Positions 1-8,380 of a DNA stretch of 64,000 nucleotides are shown piece by piece; position 1 is the stretch's first letter; every line of letters starts with the position of its first letter. The notes under the pieces are model-generated. The model did no database searches, was not told the origin of the DNA, and saw only the letters and a program-made list of their open reading frames with translations. The position numbers were made by a program, and so were the translations under genes. This stretch comes from Thalassolituus sp. UBA1087 (GTDB taxonomy: Bacteria > Pseudomonadota > Gammaproteobacteria > Pseudomonadales > Oceanobacteraceae): contig DCCG01000006.1 of assembly GCA_002314145.1 (NCBI GenBank), positions 102,645-166,644 on the forward strand, in the 5' to 3' direction.

Positions 1-1279
1 ATTGCTTGTCTCTGACTTTCCATTCGCCATTGATCATGACGGCATCGGCCCGGGATGCGCCGCACAGAACGAGCGCGCCCAGCGGATCGTGAGCGCCGCT
101 GAAACGGGGTTCGTCCAGCCTGAACAAGGCCAGATCGGCCTTTTTACCCACTGCCAGCTCGCCGATATCATCCCGCTTGAGTAACTGAGCAGAACCTTTG
201 GTCGCCAGTGTCAGAGCATCTTTATGGGTGAACTCATCGGCTTCATAACGCAACCGCTGGATCAGCAGAGCCTGGCGGACTTCCTGTATTAAATTGCTGT
301 GATCGTTGGAGGCGCTGCCGTCTACGCCCAGTCCGACCGGGCTGCCGGCGGCACGCAGTTCTTTCACCCGGGCAATCCCCGAAGCCAGCACCATATTGGA
401 TGACGGACAATGACAGATGCCGGTACCGGCTTCCCCTAAACGCTGTACTTCCTCGTCGTTAAAGTGGATACCGTGGGCCAGCCAGGTGCGGTCATGCAGC
501 CAGCCGACGGTGTCGAGATAATCCAGCGGCCGCTGGCCAAACATCTTCAGGCAGAAATTATTTTCATCTTCGGTTTCGGCCAGATGGGTGTGCAGACCAA
601 CACCATAGCGCTCTGCCAGTTCTGCGCTGGCCTGCATAATATCCTGAGTCACGGAGAAAGGTGAACAGGGCGCCAGTGCGACTTCCAGCAAGCCATCGGC
701 ATCCTGCTGGTGCCAGCGTTTGATCAGGCGTTCGCTGTCGTCGAGGATGTCTTTTTCCGTCTGCACCACGGTGCGTGGCGGCAGGCCGCCATCGTCTTCA
801 CTGAGGCTCATGGAACCGCGGGTCAGGGTGGCGCGCATCCCCAGTTTCAGGGCTGTTTCGGCCTGTATATCAATGGCATTTTCCAGTCCGGCGGGAAACA
901 GATAATGGTGGTCAGCCACGGTGGTGCAGCCGGATAAAAGTAATTCCACCATCGCCAGCTCAGTGGCCAGGGCATGCTGTTGTGGTGTTAACCCGGCCCA
1001 GATCGGATACAGGGTCTGCAGCCAGGGAAACAGACGCTTGTTCATGGCCGGCGGGCAGGCACGGGTCAGGGTCTGATAAAAATGATGGTGGGTATTCACC
1101 AGTCCGGGCAAAAGGACATGCTCCGTGGCGTCGAAGATATCGTCAGGGGCTGAAGACGGCGTTTCGCCTGCCGCCAGTACTTCGCGGATGCGGCCATCAG
1201 AAATAACCAGGCCACCTTCGGCAGACAGGTCATTGGCGGTAAAAACAGCGTTGGGATTTTTGATCCAGAGACTGGTCAT
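1..1279 (-). CDS. 8-oxoguanine deaminase (amidohydrolase), C-terminus cut by window edge
   Basis: Zinc-dependent amidohydrolase that deaminates an oxidised or modified purine, most likely 8-oxoguanine to urate. The ATG is at 1279 after a good AGGGAG site, and 426 codons lie inside the window with no stop; family members are about 450 residues, so only the last 20-30 are missing. Visible motifs are the metal ligands NTHHHF near residue 61, a central histidine in THLAETEDEN, an AHGIHF histidine and GVDGSASNDHSN with the catalytic Asp. The NTHHHFYQTLTRA region is typical of the 8-oxoguanine deaminase group rather than of guanine deaminase, which is encoded separately at 14104. It lies downstream of the RutR-like regulator in the same orientation and fits the purine theme. 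The exact substrate is inferred from family resemblance. Confidence 0.85.
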   Translation of the reverse strand, partial: MTSLWIKNPNAVFTANDLSAEGGLVISDGRIREVLAAGETPSSAPDDIFDATEHVLLPGLVNTHHHFYQTLTRACPPAMNKRLFPWLQTLYPIWAGLTPQQHALATELAMVELLLSGCTTVADHHYLFPAGLENAIDIQAETALKLGMRATLTRGSMSLSEDDGGLPPRTVVQTEKDILDDSERLIKRWHQQDADGLLEVALAPCSPFSVTQDIMQASAELAERYGVGLHTHLAETEDENNFCLKMFGQRPLDYLDTVGWLHDRTWLAHGIHFNDEEVQRLGEAGTGICHCPSSNMVLASGIARVKELRAAGSPVGLGVDGSASNDHSNLIQEVRQALLIQRLRYEADEFTHKDALTLATKGSAQLLKRDDIGELAVGKKADLALFRLDEPRFSGAHDPLGALVLCGASRADAVMINGEWKVRDKQ

Positions 1280-1304
1280 GCTGATCTCCCTTGTGTGAAT
1301 CAGG

Positions 1305-1337
1305 GGGTGTTGATCAGAGACGCTTTGCTCAACACCC
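1305..1337 (-). other. Leader hairpin before the 8-oxoguanine deaminase gene
   Basis: A perfect 9-bp inverted repeat (GGGTGTTGA / TCAACACCC, 15-nt spacer) lies 25 bases before the deaminase start. There is no T-tract, so it is not an ordinary terminator. It could be an operator or an mRNA leader hairpin; nothing in the sequence decides between them. Confidence 0.35.
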
Positions 1338-1345
1338 AGGGTTAT

Positions 1346-1370
1346 TGAAAAACGCGGGCACAGGCCCGGG
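1346..1370 (-). terminator. Terminator after the tetR gene
   Basis: On the minus strand a CGGGC-CTGT-GCCCG hairpin is followed by CGTTTTT, about 75 bases after the tetR stop. It separates tetR from the deaminase gene, which would then need its own promoter. Confidence 0.55.
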
Positions 1371-1442
1371 TGATCAGCAGTGACTGAGTGTTAATCTGCT
1401 TGTTGTATTGTATGCCAGAGCCTGAGTTATGCAAAGGCGGTT

Positions 1443-2090
1443 TCAGCCCTGTCTGGGGGCTGCTGGTGTCAGGCCGCAGCCTGTGAGGATCATATCCACC
1501 AGAAAGTCACTGACCTGAGCAATATCATCGTCGTCATACTGGCGTTTGTTAGCAACTTCCAGCACCTGAATTTCAAAGTCGGCGTAATGCTGTGTGGTGG
1601 ACCAGATCATAAAGATCAGATGCTGAGGATCAATGGGCCGCATCTTACCCTGTTCAATCCAGCTGTGAATAACACTGGCTTTTTCTTTCACCCACTGACG
1701 CATATCGACGCTGATATAGTCTTTCAGATAGGGCGCGCCCTGGATAATTTCCATGGCGAAAATTTTCGATGAATTGGGCTTGTTAAAAGCCAGTGCGACT
1801 TTGGTGCGGATGAAACGTTCAAGAATAAAGGCCGGGTCGCTTTCCGGTGACATATCCGCCAGCACTTCATTCCACATCCCCAGAATACTTTCCAGCAGGG
1901 TACGATAAAGGTTAGCTTTGTTCTTGAAGTAGTAATGAATATTGGCTTTGGGCACACCCGCACGATCAGCAATAGCCTGCATGCTGGTGCCTTTAAAGCC
2001 GTGCAGAACAAATTCCTGTTCAGCGGCGGCAAGAATGTTCTCGCTGTTACGTTCGCGGATTTTACCGGTTTTATACTTCTGTGTGGTCAT
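1443..2090 (-). CDS. RutR-like TetR-family transcriptional regulator
   Basis: 215-residue one-component repressor. Residues 15-65 form the TetR helix-turn-helix (ILAAAEQEFVLHGFKGTSM, then AIADRAGVPKANIHYYFKNK). The rest matches the C-terminal ligand domain of the E. coli RutR (YcdC) type, including the MRQWVKEKASVIHSWIEQGKM stretch in pieces. E. coli RutR senses pyrimidines and purines and binds a TTGACCA-N2-TGGTCAA palindrome. Three near-perfect copies of that palindrome occur in this window (3012, 6733, 6811), before the channel gene, the ABC operon and the xdh operon, so this protein is probably their regulator. No such box was found before its own start. The effector is not determined by the sequence. 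Confidence 0.85.
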   Translation of the reverse strand: MTTQKYKTGKIRERNSENILAAAEQEFVLHGFKGTSMQAIADRAGVPKANIHYYFKNKANLYRTLLESILGMWNEVLADMSPESDPAFILERFIRTKVALAFNKPNSSKIFAMEIIQGAPYLKDYISVDMRQWVKEKASVIHSWIEQGKMRPIDPQHLIFMIWSTTQHYADFEIQVLEVANKRQYDDDDIAQVSDFLVDMILTGCGLTPAAPRQG

Positions 2091-2162
2091 TCTTGTTCCA
2101 GTTTGTCGGGTCCCTCTGCGCTGACAATCATAACATAGTGAAAGGATTGTCGTTCAGCGAAG

Positions 2163-2193
2163 GAAAAAAAAGGGAGCCAGTGCTCCCCTTTTT
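2163..2193 (-). terminator. Terminator of the Tsx-family channel gene
   Basis: A GGGAGC-ACTG-GCTCCC hairpin is flanked on the minus strand by A5 before and T8 after, directly downstream of the channel gene stop at 2206. The A tract on the other side makes it potentially bidirectional. Confidence 0.8.
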
Positions 2194-2205
2194 CAGGTCA
2201 ATGCA

Positions 2206-2940
2206 TCAGAAGTGCATTTTAACCATGGCTGCTACGTTGTCTTCGTCGAACTCAGAGCCGTACTTGTTGTGCCAGGAGCTGACTTCAACACCCACTTTCA
2301 GTTTGTTGTCATAGCCAACCATAGGGCCGATGTTATAAGTGATCTGTGGGTTAAAGTTAAAGCTGGCTTTGTGGTCTTCAGCACCGGTTGAATAGTCAAT
2401 ATAACCTTCGAATGCCAGGTTACCCCAGTTAGTGCCGTATACCAGAGTCAGCTGGTGGTCGTCTTCAGTGGTGTCGTTTACTGCATAGTAGTAAGTGGCG
2501 CTGAAGTAATTCATGCCCGGGATATTCAGGTCAGCACCGAAACCCCACAGGTAGTTATCCTGAGTAAAGCCGCTGTTAGCTGTATTGGCGTGGTTAGAGC
2601 CGGATTCCAGAGTGAAGTCAGCGTGGATAGTTTTAACCAGGCCACTGTCAAATTTAGTCAGGAATACTTTGGGTGAGAATTCACTGTAGCTTGCATCCCA
2701 GCCATCTTCACCTTCGTCACGGTCCATGAAGAAGAACAGGCCGCCCCAGCTGTAGCCGGAAACGTGTTCGATGGTGTAAGTAGTCTGAGCGTAGTCATCG
2801 TTGTTGTAGTTGATGCCGTCCAGTTTGAACTCGGCTCCGCCCAGAACACTTACGCTGTTATCAGCGAAATAACGTTCTGCATGCGCAGCAGGTACCATAG
2901 CAGCTGCCGCAACAGCAATAGCCAGAATTTGTTTTTTCAT
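2206..2940 (-). CDS. Tsx/OmpK-family nucleoside-specific outer-membrane channel
   Basis: 244-residue precursor with a Sec signal peptide (MKKQILAIAVAAAAMVPAAHA, cleavage after AHA near residue 21) and a mature protein of alternating aromatic beta-strands ending in MVKMHF, a classic C-terminal phenylalanine barrel signature. It resembles the nucleoside-specific channel family (Tsx, OmpK). It would carry nucleosides across the outer membrane to feed the ABC transporter encoded just upstream. A RutR-type palindrome at 3012-3027 lies about 75 bases before the start, next to a GATAAT hexamer (complement of 2992-2997), so it probably has its own regulated promoter. A strong terminator follows it. 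Confidence 0.85.
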   Translation of the reverse strand: MKKQILAIAVAAAAMVPAAHAERYFADNSVSVLGGAEFKLDGINYNNDDYAQTTYTIEHVSGYSWGGLFFFMDRDEGEDGWDASYSEFSPKVFLTKFDSGLVKTIHADFTLESGSNHANTANSGFTQDNYLWGFGADLNIPGMNYFSATYYYAVNDTTEDDHQLTLVYGTNWGNLAFEGYIDYSTGAEDHKASFNFNPQITYNIGPMVGYDNKLKVGVEVSSWHNKYGSEFDEDNVAAMVKMHF

Positions 2941-3011
2941 TTTTCTCTCCAGGTTTTCCTAGTTTTTTAAATATAAGATAAGAGCACTTAAATTATCAGT
3001 TAATTCCGTTT

Positions 3012-3027
3012 CTGACCATCTGGTCAG
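3012..3027. promoter_or_regulatory. RutR-type operator before the channel gene
   Basis: Perfect palindrome CTGACCA-TC-TGGTCAG, matching the known E. coli RutR consensus TTGACCA-N2-TGGTCAA except for the outermost base on each side. It ends 14 bases before a GATAAT -10-like hexamer on the minus strand, so a bound repressor would cover the -35 region of the channel gene promoter. Confidence 0.75.
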
Positions 3028-3078
3028 CTTAAATTCCCTGTTGTTTTTTAAATTGGCAGATTTGTTTTGTCATTTTTT

Positions 3079-3116
3079 CCGGCCGTTATTTTATTTGGTA
3101 ATAACACAACGGCCGG
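3079..3116 (-). other. Large hairpin between the permease and channel genes
   Basis: Perfect 9-bp inverted repeat CCGGCCGTT / AACGGCCGG with a 20-base AT-rich centre, 28 bases after the permease stop. No T-tract follows on the minus strand, so it may protect the 3' end of the ABC operon mRNA or act as a weak terminator. It separates the ABC operon from the channel promoter. Confidence 0.5.
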
Positions 3117-3143
3117 TCGATACAGAAAACAAAGCGTCTGCGT

Positions 3144-4070
3144 TTAAGCCATTGGCCGGTACGGCTGACCAATCGACTTGGGTGCGCTCATCTTGGTTTT
3201 AATCGCGTCGGATGAAAGCCAGACAAGCACAATAATGGTTGCCAGGTAAGGCAGCATAGCCATCAGGTTCGGTGATACTTCAAAGTCCGTTCCCTGCATA
3301 ACCAGATGCATAATACTGGCGAAGCCAAACAGGTAAGCACCGAGCAGAATACGCTCTGCTTTCCAGCTGGCAAATACCACCAGAGCAAGCGCAATCCAGC
3401 CACGTCCGGCAGACATACCATCACTCCACATTGGTGTGTACACCAGTGATAAATACGCCCCGCCCAGACCGGTCATTGCGCCACCAAACAATACCGCCAT
3501 ATAACGGATCTGATGGACATGAATACCGATGGCATTTGCTGCTTCCGGATTCTCGCCCACGGCACGGATTTTTAAGCCCAGACGTGTCGAACGGAATACC
3601 CAGAACACAACGGCAAATAAAATAATGGTCAGGTATACCAGGGGATCATGCTGGAAGAATACTTTGCCGATCACCGGAATATCACTGAGGAAGGGAATGC
3701 TCCATACCTGAATGCCATCCAGACCAATACCGATATACGAGTTACCCAGAAATGCGCTCAGGCCCGCGCCGAAAATGGTCAGTGCCAGGCCGGTTGCCAC
3801 CTGATTAGCGGCCAGGGTAATGGACAGAAAACCAAATACCAGAGACATCATCATACCGGCAAACATAGCGCAGAAGACGGCAAGGAAGTAATTGCCGGTT
3901 ACGGATGCGGCAATAAAGCCAACGGCGGCGCCAACCAGCAGCATGCCTTCCTGCCCCAGGTTCAGTACACCGGATTTTTCACACACCATTTCACCCAGCG
4001 CGATCAGAATTAATGGCGTACCGGTTTTAAAGGTGGCGTACAGAATATTAGTAATTAAATCGATATCCAT
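3144..4070 (-). CDS. Nucleoside-type ABC transporter permease (second permease)
   Basis: 308-residue inner-membrane permease of the branched-chain/BMP-type importer family (NupQ/YufQ-like). It is almost entirely hydrophobic, with about 8-9 transmembrane segments. The conserved cytoplasmic segment RAVGENPEAANAIGI couples to the ATPase, and the N-terminal ALGEMVCEKSGVLNLGQEGM motif is typical of the family. It lies 3 bases after the first permease and pairs with it to form the membrane channel for nucleoside or base uptake. Last gene of the three-gene ABC unit; the large hairpin at 3079 follows. Confidence 0.85.
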   Translation of the reverse strand: MDIDLITNILYATFKTGTPLILIALGEMVCEKSGVLNLGQEGMLLVGAAVGFIAASVTGNYFLAVFCAMFAGMMMSLVFGFLSITLAANQVATGLALTIFGAGLSAFLGNSYIGIGLDGIQVWSIPFLSDIPVIGKVFFQHDPLVYLTIILFAVVFWVFRSTRLGLKIRAVGENPEAANAIGIHVHQIRYMAVLFGGAMTGLGGAYLSLVYTPMWSDGMSAGRGWIALALVVFASWKAERILLGAYLFGFASIMHLVMQGTDFEVSPNLMAMLPYLATIIVLVWLSSDAIKTKMSAPKSIGQPYRPMA

Positions 4071-4073
4071 AAC

Positions 4074-5144
4074 TCAGGCCCGGGATGAAGTAGGTTGAAA
4101 TACAACGCGGTAGCCAATCAGCAGATCCGCGGCCAACAGGAAAAACAGCAGCATCCCCTGGAATAAGCCGGTGAGGGATTTCGGCAGGCTCATCTGTATC
4201 TGAACCATTTCCCCACCCATAAAGGTTAACGCCAGCAGCATGGAAGCAAGAAGAATCCCGACCGGATGCATGCGGCCAAGAAACACAACAATAATGGCGG
4301 CGTAGCCGTATCCCGGAGACAGCTGGGGGACAACCTGACCAATAGGGCCGGTCACTTCACTGACCCCGGCCAGGCCGGCAAGGGCACCACAGGCCAGTAA
4401 TACAACCCAGGTGAGTACTTTGGAATTGAAGCCGGCGTATTTTGCTGCTTTGGCATCTTCACCCATAACGTGAATCTGGTAGCCCACCCAGCTGCGTGCC
4501 ATCAATGTCCAGATAACCACCAGAAAGAAAAGGGCGAATAAGATAGAAATATTCAGCCGGTAGCTTTCATTAAACAGAGGCAAAAGGGCGGCATCGGCAA
4601 ACATGGCCGACTCCGGAAAATTAAAACCGGACGGATCTTTTAACGGACCGTGCACTGCCCACAGCAACAGATTCAGTGCGATGTAGTTGAGCATGATAGT
4701 GGTCAGAATTTCATTGGCGTTAAAGCGGGTTTTTAACAACGCCGCAATACCGCCCCAGGCCAGACCACTGGCCATGCCGGCGAGCAGAATAGGTACCAGC
4801 ACCCAGCTGCTTTCTGCATCCAGAAACTGCAGCGCGCAATAGCCGCCACCCAGGGCGCCCATAATAAACTGGCCTTCAGCGCCGATATTCCAGATCTGGG
4901 CGCGATAGCAGAGTGTCAGGCCCATGGCGCACAGAACCAGTGGCGCGACCTTGATGCCCAGCTCTGTCCAGCCGTACACGTCCTGTAGTGGTGTTATAAA
5001 AAAGGTATGCAGTGCTTCGCCGGGGTTGTGGCCGAGAAACAGAAACAGTAATGAACCGGAAATCAGTGTCGCGACAATTGCGATAACCGGAGACAGGTAG
5101 GCCATTAACCGCGAGTCGGACTGGCGCTTTTCTAACTTAAGCAT
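4074..5144 (-). CDS. Nucleoside-type ABC transporter permease (first permease)
   Basis: 356-residue permease (NupP/YufP-like) with an amphipathic N-terminus (MLKLEKRQSDSRLMAYL) and about 9-10 membrane spans. The WNIGAEGQFIMGALGG and VMGEDAKAAKYAGF motifs are characteristic of permeases served by BMP-family binding proteins. An upstream in-frame start at 5219 exists, but it would extend far into the ATPase gene. The ATG at 5144 overlaps the ATPase stop by 8 bases, a typical coupled arrangement, and gives the expected N-terminus. It works with the following permease. No binding-protein gene lies beside it, which is unusual for this family. Confidence 0.85.
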   Translation of the reverse strand: MLKLEKRQSDSRLMAYLSPVIAIVATLISGSLLFLFLGHNPGEALHTFFITPLQDVYGWTELGIKVAPLVLCAMGLTLCYRAQIWNIGAEGQFIMGALGGGYCALQFLDAESSWVLVPILLAGMASGLAWGGIAALLKTRFNANEILTTIMLNYIALNLLLWAVHGPLKDPSGFNFPESAMFADAALLPLFNESYRLNISILFALFFLVVIWTLMARSWVGYQIHVMGEDAKAAKYAGFNSKVLTWVVLLACGALAGLAGVSEVTGPIGQVVPQLSPGYGYAAIIVVFLGRMHPVGILLASMLLALTFMGGEMVQIQMSLPKSLTGLFQGMLLFFLLAADLLIGYRVVFQPTSSRA

Positions 5145-6684
5145 TGGCAGCCTCCGCGGCGTGATGTTCTTCAAACTGACCGGCCATCCAGCGGCCCAGG
5201 GTTTCAATGCCGACTTCATTCGTGGCTTTGAACGGACTCAGTTTGCCGTCGCAGATGGCGCCAATGCGGTCACAGATCTGGTACAGCTCATCAATATCTT
5301 CGGATACCACCACAATGGCAGCGCCCTGATCACGCAGGGCAATCAGAGCGTGACGGATCAGAATCGCGGCGCCGATATCCACGCCCCAGGTGGGGTGTGA
5401 GCACACCAGCAGCTTAGGCTGTTGTTCTATTTCGCGGCCAATAATAAATTTCTGCAGGTTGCCGCCGGACAGGCTTTTGGCCTGTGCATCTTCGTTGGCG
5501 CATTTCACATTGTATTTATCAATGACATTCAGCGCGTAGTCACGGACTTTGCTGTAGTTGATCCAGCCTTTCTTTTTCAGACCACGGTGACTGGCACTGA
5601 GCAGGCTGTTATCCACCAGAGACATATTGGGCACCGCACCGCGGCCGAGACGCTCTTCAGGCACAAACGCAAAGCCTTTTTCGCGGCGTGCTTCCGGCAG
5701 CAGGCGGGTAATCTCATCCCCCAGCAGGCTGATGCGACCGGATTCGGCGATTTCTTCACCAGACAGCAGCGCGCAGAGTTCGTCCTGACCGTTACCGGCA
5801 ACGCCGGCAATACCCAGAATTTCACCGCTTCTGACATTCAGGTTCAGGCCTTCCAGTGACACACCAAACGGATCTTCAGGGCGGAAAGTCAGGGCCTCAA
5901 CGGCGAGAGAAATATCGCCGCCTTCGGTTTTTTCATAATCCTGATTCAGTGGGGTATCGTCCCCTACCATCATGCGGGCGATATCTTCGCCGGTGACTTC
6001 CTGAGGATTACAGCTGCCGGTAACCTGACCGTTACGCAGAATCGTTGCGGCGTTACACAGCTCGGTGACTTCATCCAGCTTATGAGAAATAAACAGGATG
6101 GACACACCTTCGGATGCCAGCGTTTTTAATGTACGGAACAGGTCGGTGACTTCCTGAGGCGTCAGTACGGAGGTAGGCTCGTCGAGAATCAGGAGTTTGA
6201 TGTCCTGCAGCAGGCAGCGCACAATTTCCACGCGCTGCTGAGCGCCCACCGATAACGTATGCACGTGCCGGTCAGGGTCCAGCGCCATACCATAGTGTTC
6301 GGAAATTTCACGGATACGCTGACTCAGGGCTTCCATGTCTTTGCTTTCCTGTGGTGGCAGGCTGAGCGCGATGTTCTCGGCCACCGTCAGAGTTTCAAAC
6401 AAAGAGAAGTGCTGGAAAACCATGCCAATACCTAATTGGCGGGCATGGGCCGGCCCGGTAATCTGCACTTCTTTACCCTGCCAGCAAATGGTCCCGGCAT
6501 CCGGACGTACCACGCCGTAGATAATCTTCATCAGGGTGCTCTTACCGGCACCATTCTCGCCGAGCAGCGCATGGGTCTCGCCGGCGTTCACGCGGAGATC
6601 AATGGCGTCGTTGGCACGACAGCCCGGATACTCCTTGGTGATGCCGCTCAACAGCAGGCGCTCGGTGGATGTTTGTAACGTCAC
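5137..6684 (-). CDS. Nucleoside-type ABC transporter ATP-binding protein (double NBD)
   Basis: 515-residue cytoplasmic ATPase with two nucleotide-binding domains, as in NupO/YufO and sugar importers of the same architecture. The first has Walker A GENGAGKST (42-50), a variant signature LSVGAQQR (144-151) and Walker B LLILDEPT (164-171). The second has a degenerate P-loop (GVAGNGQDE, near 295) and an intact LSGGNLQKFIIGRE signature near 410. The start is GTG, preceded by GAGGA at suitable distance. It is the first gene of the minus-strand ABC operon, and a RutR-type box (6733-6748) sits between its candidate -35 (TTCGAC) and -10 (TATAGG). The purine or nucleoside substrate is inferred from family and context. 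Confidence 0.88.
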   Translation of the reverse strand: MTLQTSTERLLLSGITKEYPGCRANDAIDLRVNAGETHALLGENGAGKSTLMKIIYGVVRPDAGTICWQGKEVQITGPAHARQLGIGMVFQHFSLFETLTVAENIALSLPPQESKDMEALSQRIREISEHYGMALDPDRHVHTLSVGAQQRVEIVRCLLQDIKLLILDEPTSVLTPQEVTDLFRTLKTLASEGVSILFISHKLDEVTELCNAATILRNGQVTGSCNPQEVTGEDIARMMVGDDTPLNQDYEKTEGGDISLAVEALTFRPEDPFGVSLEGLNLNVRSGEILGIAGVAGNGQDELCALLSGEEIAESGRISLLGDEITRLLPEARREKGFAFVPEERLGRGAVPNMSLVDNSLLSASHRGLKKKGWINYSKVRDYALNVIDKYNVKCANEDAQAKSLSGGNLQKFIIGREIEQQPKLLVCSHPTWGVDIGAAILIRHALIALRDQGAAIVVVSEDIDELYQICDRIGAICDGKLSPFKATNEVGIETLGRWMAGQFEEHHAAEAANA

Positions 6685-6732
6685 TTAAAATCCTCAGTCG
6701 TGTGGCAGTCTGTTGGCTCTGCCCTATAAAAG

Positions 6733-6748
6733 CTGACCACTTGGTCGA
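6733..6748. promoter_or_regulatory. RutR-type operator before the ABC transporter operon
   Basis: Near-palindrome CTGACCA-CT-TGGTCGA, 49 bases before the ATPase GTG. On the minus strand it lies between a TTCGAC hexamer and TATAGG, so binding would block polymerase directly. Same core as the boxes at 3012 and 6811. Confidence 0.7.
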
Positions 6749-6810
6749 ATTGTTAGCAATTAGCTTGCCAGCTGCAATATCTGCGCAAAATGACAAGATT
6801 TATAGTATGC

Positions 6811-6826
6811 TTGACCAGTTGGTCAG
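6811..6826. promoter_or_regulatory. RutR-type operator before the xdh operon
   Basis: TTGACCA-GT-TGGTCAG, the best of the three boxes (15 of 16 positions of the RutR consensus). It begins 4 bases after a TATAGT -10-like hexamer (6801-6806) on the plus strand and 112 bases before the preferred xdhA start. Position just downstream of the -10 fits repression of the purine catabolic operon. Confidence 0.75.
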
Positions 6827-6937
6827 GAATTTGCAAGTTATCCCCGCAGGAAAATCCCAACACTAACAAAAGCGCTGACGCTGCAGGCCCTGGGGGCCGT
6901 GGCGGCAGCTGCAACAGGCCAGAAAACAGGTGTTACC

Positions 6938-8380
6938 GTGATCCGATTTAACTTAAATGGCCGCTGGATTGAAAGTACTGATATTGATCCAGCTTGTACC
7001 ATTCTAAAATATTTACGCACCGAAGTGGGGCAAACAGACGTAAAAGAGGGCTGTGCTGCCGGCGATTGTGGTGCATGCACCGTGATGCTGGGCGAGATGA
7101 CAGAGCAGGGCATTGAATACCGCACTCTGAATGCCTGTATTGCGCTGATGGCGAATGTTCATAACCGTTATCTGCTGACGCCATCCGGTATTGGCCGGGC
7201 GGGAGACCTGCATCCCGCTCAGCAGGCGATGGTGGACACCCATGGCTCTCAGTGTGGCTTCTGCACACCGGGCTTTATTATGTCTATGGCCAACCTGTAT
7301 CAGAATGCCTGTATTAATGAAAAGCAGGCGCTGACCGATGACGAGATTCACGCTGCGCTGTCTGGCAATCTGTGTCGCTGCACCGGCTACCGGCCGATCG
7401 TAGATGCAGCAAAAAAAATGGCAGAGCTGCCAAAGGTGGACGTGTCAAAGATCTCCACCCGCGCCGGTGTGCAGACCTTCGATCCGGATACGCAGACCCT
7501 GAGTCCGCAGCCGCTGCAATATAAAGACGGACACCGTCTGTTTATGCCCTATACCGAAGCCCAGCTGAAAGCGCTGCTGAAGGCTTACCCGGATGCCCGT
7601 CTGTGGGCCGGTGGTACGGATATCGGTCTGGAAGTGACTCAACGTTTTTCGCAGTTCGACACCATTATCTGTGTCAACCGCATCCCTGAACTGGCCGCAA
7701 GCCAGGATACAGGTAACCAGCTCTGGCTGGGCGCCTGTGTCACCTTCAGTCAGGCTGAGAATGAGCTGGCTGAATCTTTTCCTTCGTTTGCTCAGTTATT
7801 GCACCGTATCGGCTCACGCCAGATCCGCAATATGGGCACTTTGGGGGGGAATATCGCCAATGCATCACCGATTGGCGATACCCCTCCCGTTTTTTTAGCG
7901 CTCGACGCAATGTTGGAAATTGACGGTATAAACGGGCGCCGTGAAGTCCCGGCGAATACATTTTATCTGGGCTATAAAAAAACCGTTATGCAACCGGGGG
8001 AATACCTGCGTGGCATTAGGGTGAATAAGCTCAGCGCAGAAGAAACCCTGACAACCTTTAAAATCAGCAAGCGTTACGACGACGATATTTCCGCCGTGAT
8101 GTTTGCGCTGTATCTGAAGGTGAATAACGGCACTATCGACAGTGCGCGTCTGGCCTGCGGCGGTATGGCGGCAACGCCGTTAATCGGTGAGAAAACCAGC
8201 GCCGCATTAACCGGCAAGCCATTCACCATGGAGACCTTTAAGCAGGCGGCTGACTGCATAGAGCAGGATTATCAGCCGATTTCGGATGTCCGGGCGACGG
8301 ACAAATACCGCATACAGGTCACTAAAAATCTGTTAACCAAAGCCTTTATTGAACTGAATCAGAAGGGAGATGCCGCATGA
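6938..8380 (+). CDS. xdhA: Xanthine dehydrogenase small subunit (2Fe-2S and FAD)
   Basis: 480-residue iron-sulfur/flavin subunit of molybdenum xanthine dehydrogenase, which oxidises hypoxanthine and xanthine to urate. Numbered from the GTG at 6938, the first 2Fe-2S cluster ligands are C39, C44, C47 and C67 (GCAAGDCGAC) and the second are C106, C109, C146 and C148 (QCGFCTPGF, CRCTGY). An FAD domain follows, with WAGGTDIGLEV and NMGTLGGNIANASPIGD. The frame stays open to another GTG at 6899, but I prefer 6938 because it gives the family N-terminus VIRFNLNG and has an AACAGG before it. First gene of a nine-gene operon; its stop overlaps the xdhB start. Confidence 0.93.
   Translation: MIRFNLNGRWIESTDIDPACTILKYLRTEVGQTDVKEGCAAGDCGACTVMLGEMTEQGIEYRTLNACIALMANVHNRYLLTPSGIGRAGDLHPAQQAMVDTHGSQCGFCTPGFIMSMANLYQNACINEKQALTDDEIHAALSGNLCRCTGYRPIVDAAKKMAELPKVDVSKISTRAGVQTFDPDTQTLSPQPLQYKDGHRLFMPYTEAQLKALLKAYPDARLWAGGTDIGLEVTQRFSQFDTIICVNRIPELAASQDTGNQLWLGACVTFSQAENELAESFPSFAQLLHRIGSRQIRNMGTLGGNIANASPIGDTPPVFLALDAMLEIDGINGRREVPANTFYLGYKKTVMQPGEYLRGIRVNKLSAEETLTTFKISKRYDDDISAVMFALYLKVNNGTIDSARLACGGMAATPLIGEKTSAALTGKPFTMETFKQAADCIEQDYQPISDVRATDKYRIQVTKNLLTKAFIELNQKGDAA

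Noticed and set aside
1280..1442. Purine riboswitch in the leader of the deaminase gene
   Set aside because: A hairpin is present, but none of the conserved junction bases of known purine aptamers were seen.
2123..2151. Inverted repeat GACAATC / GATTGTC before tetR as its own operator
   Set aside because: It does not resemble the RutR-type boxes, and the 15-base gap is unlike a TetR-family site; chance is likely.
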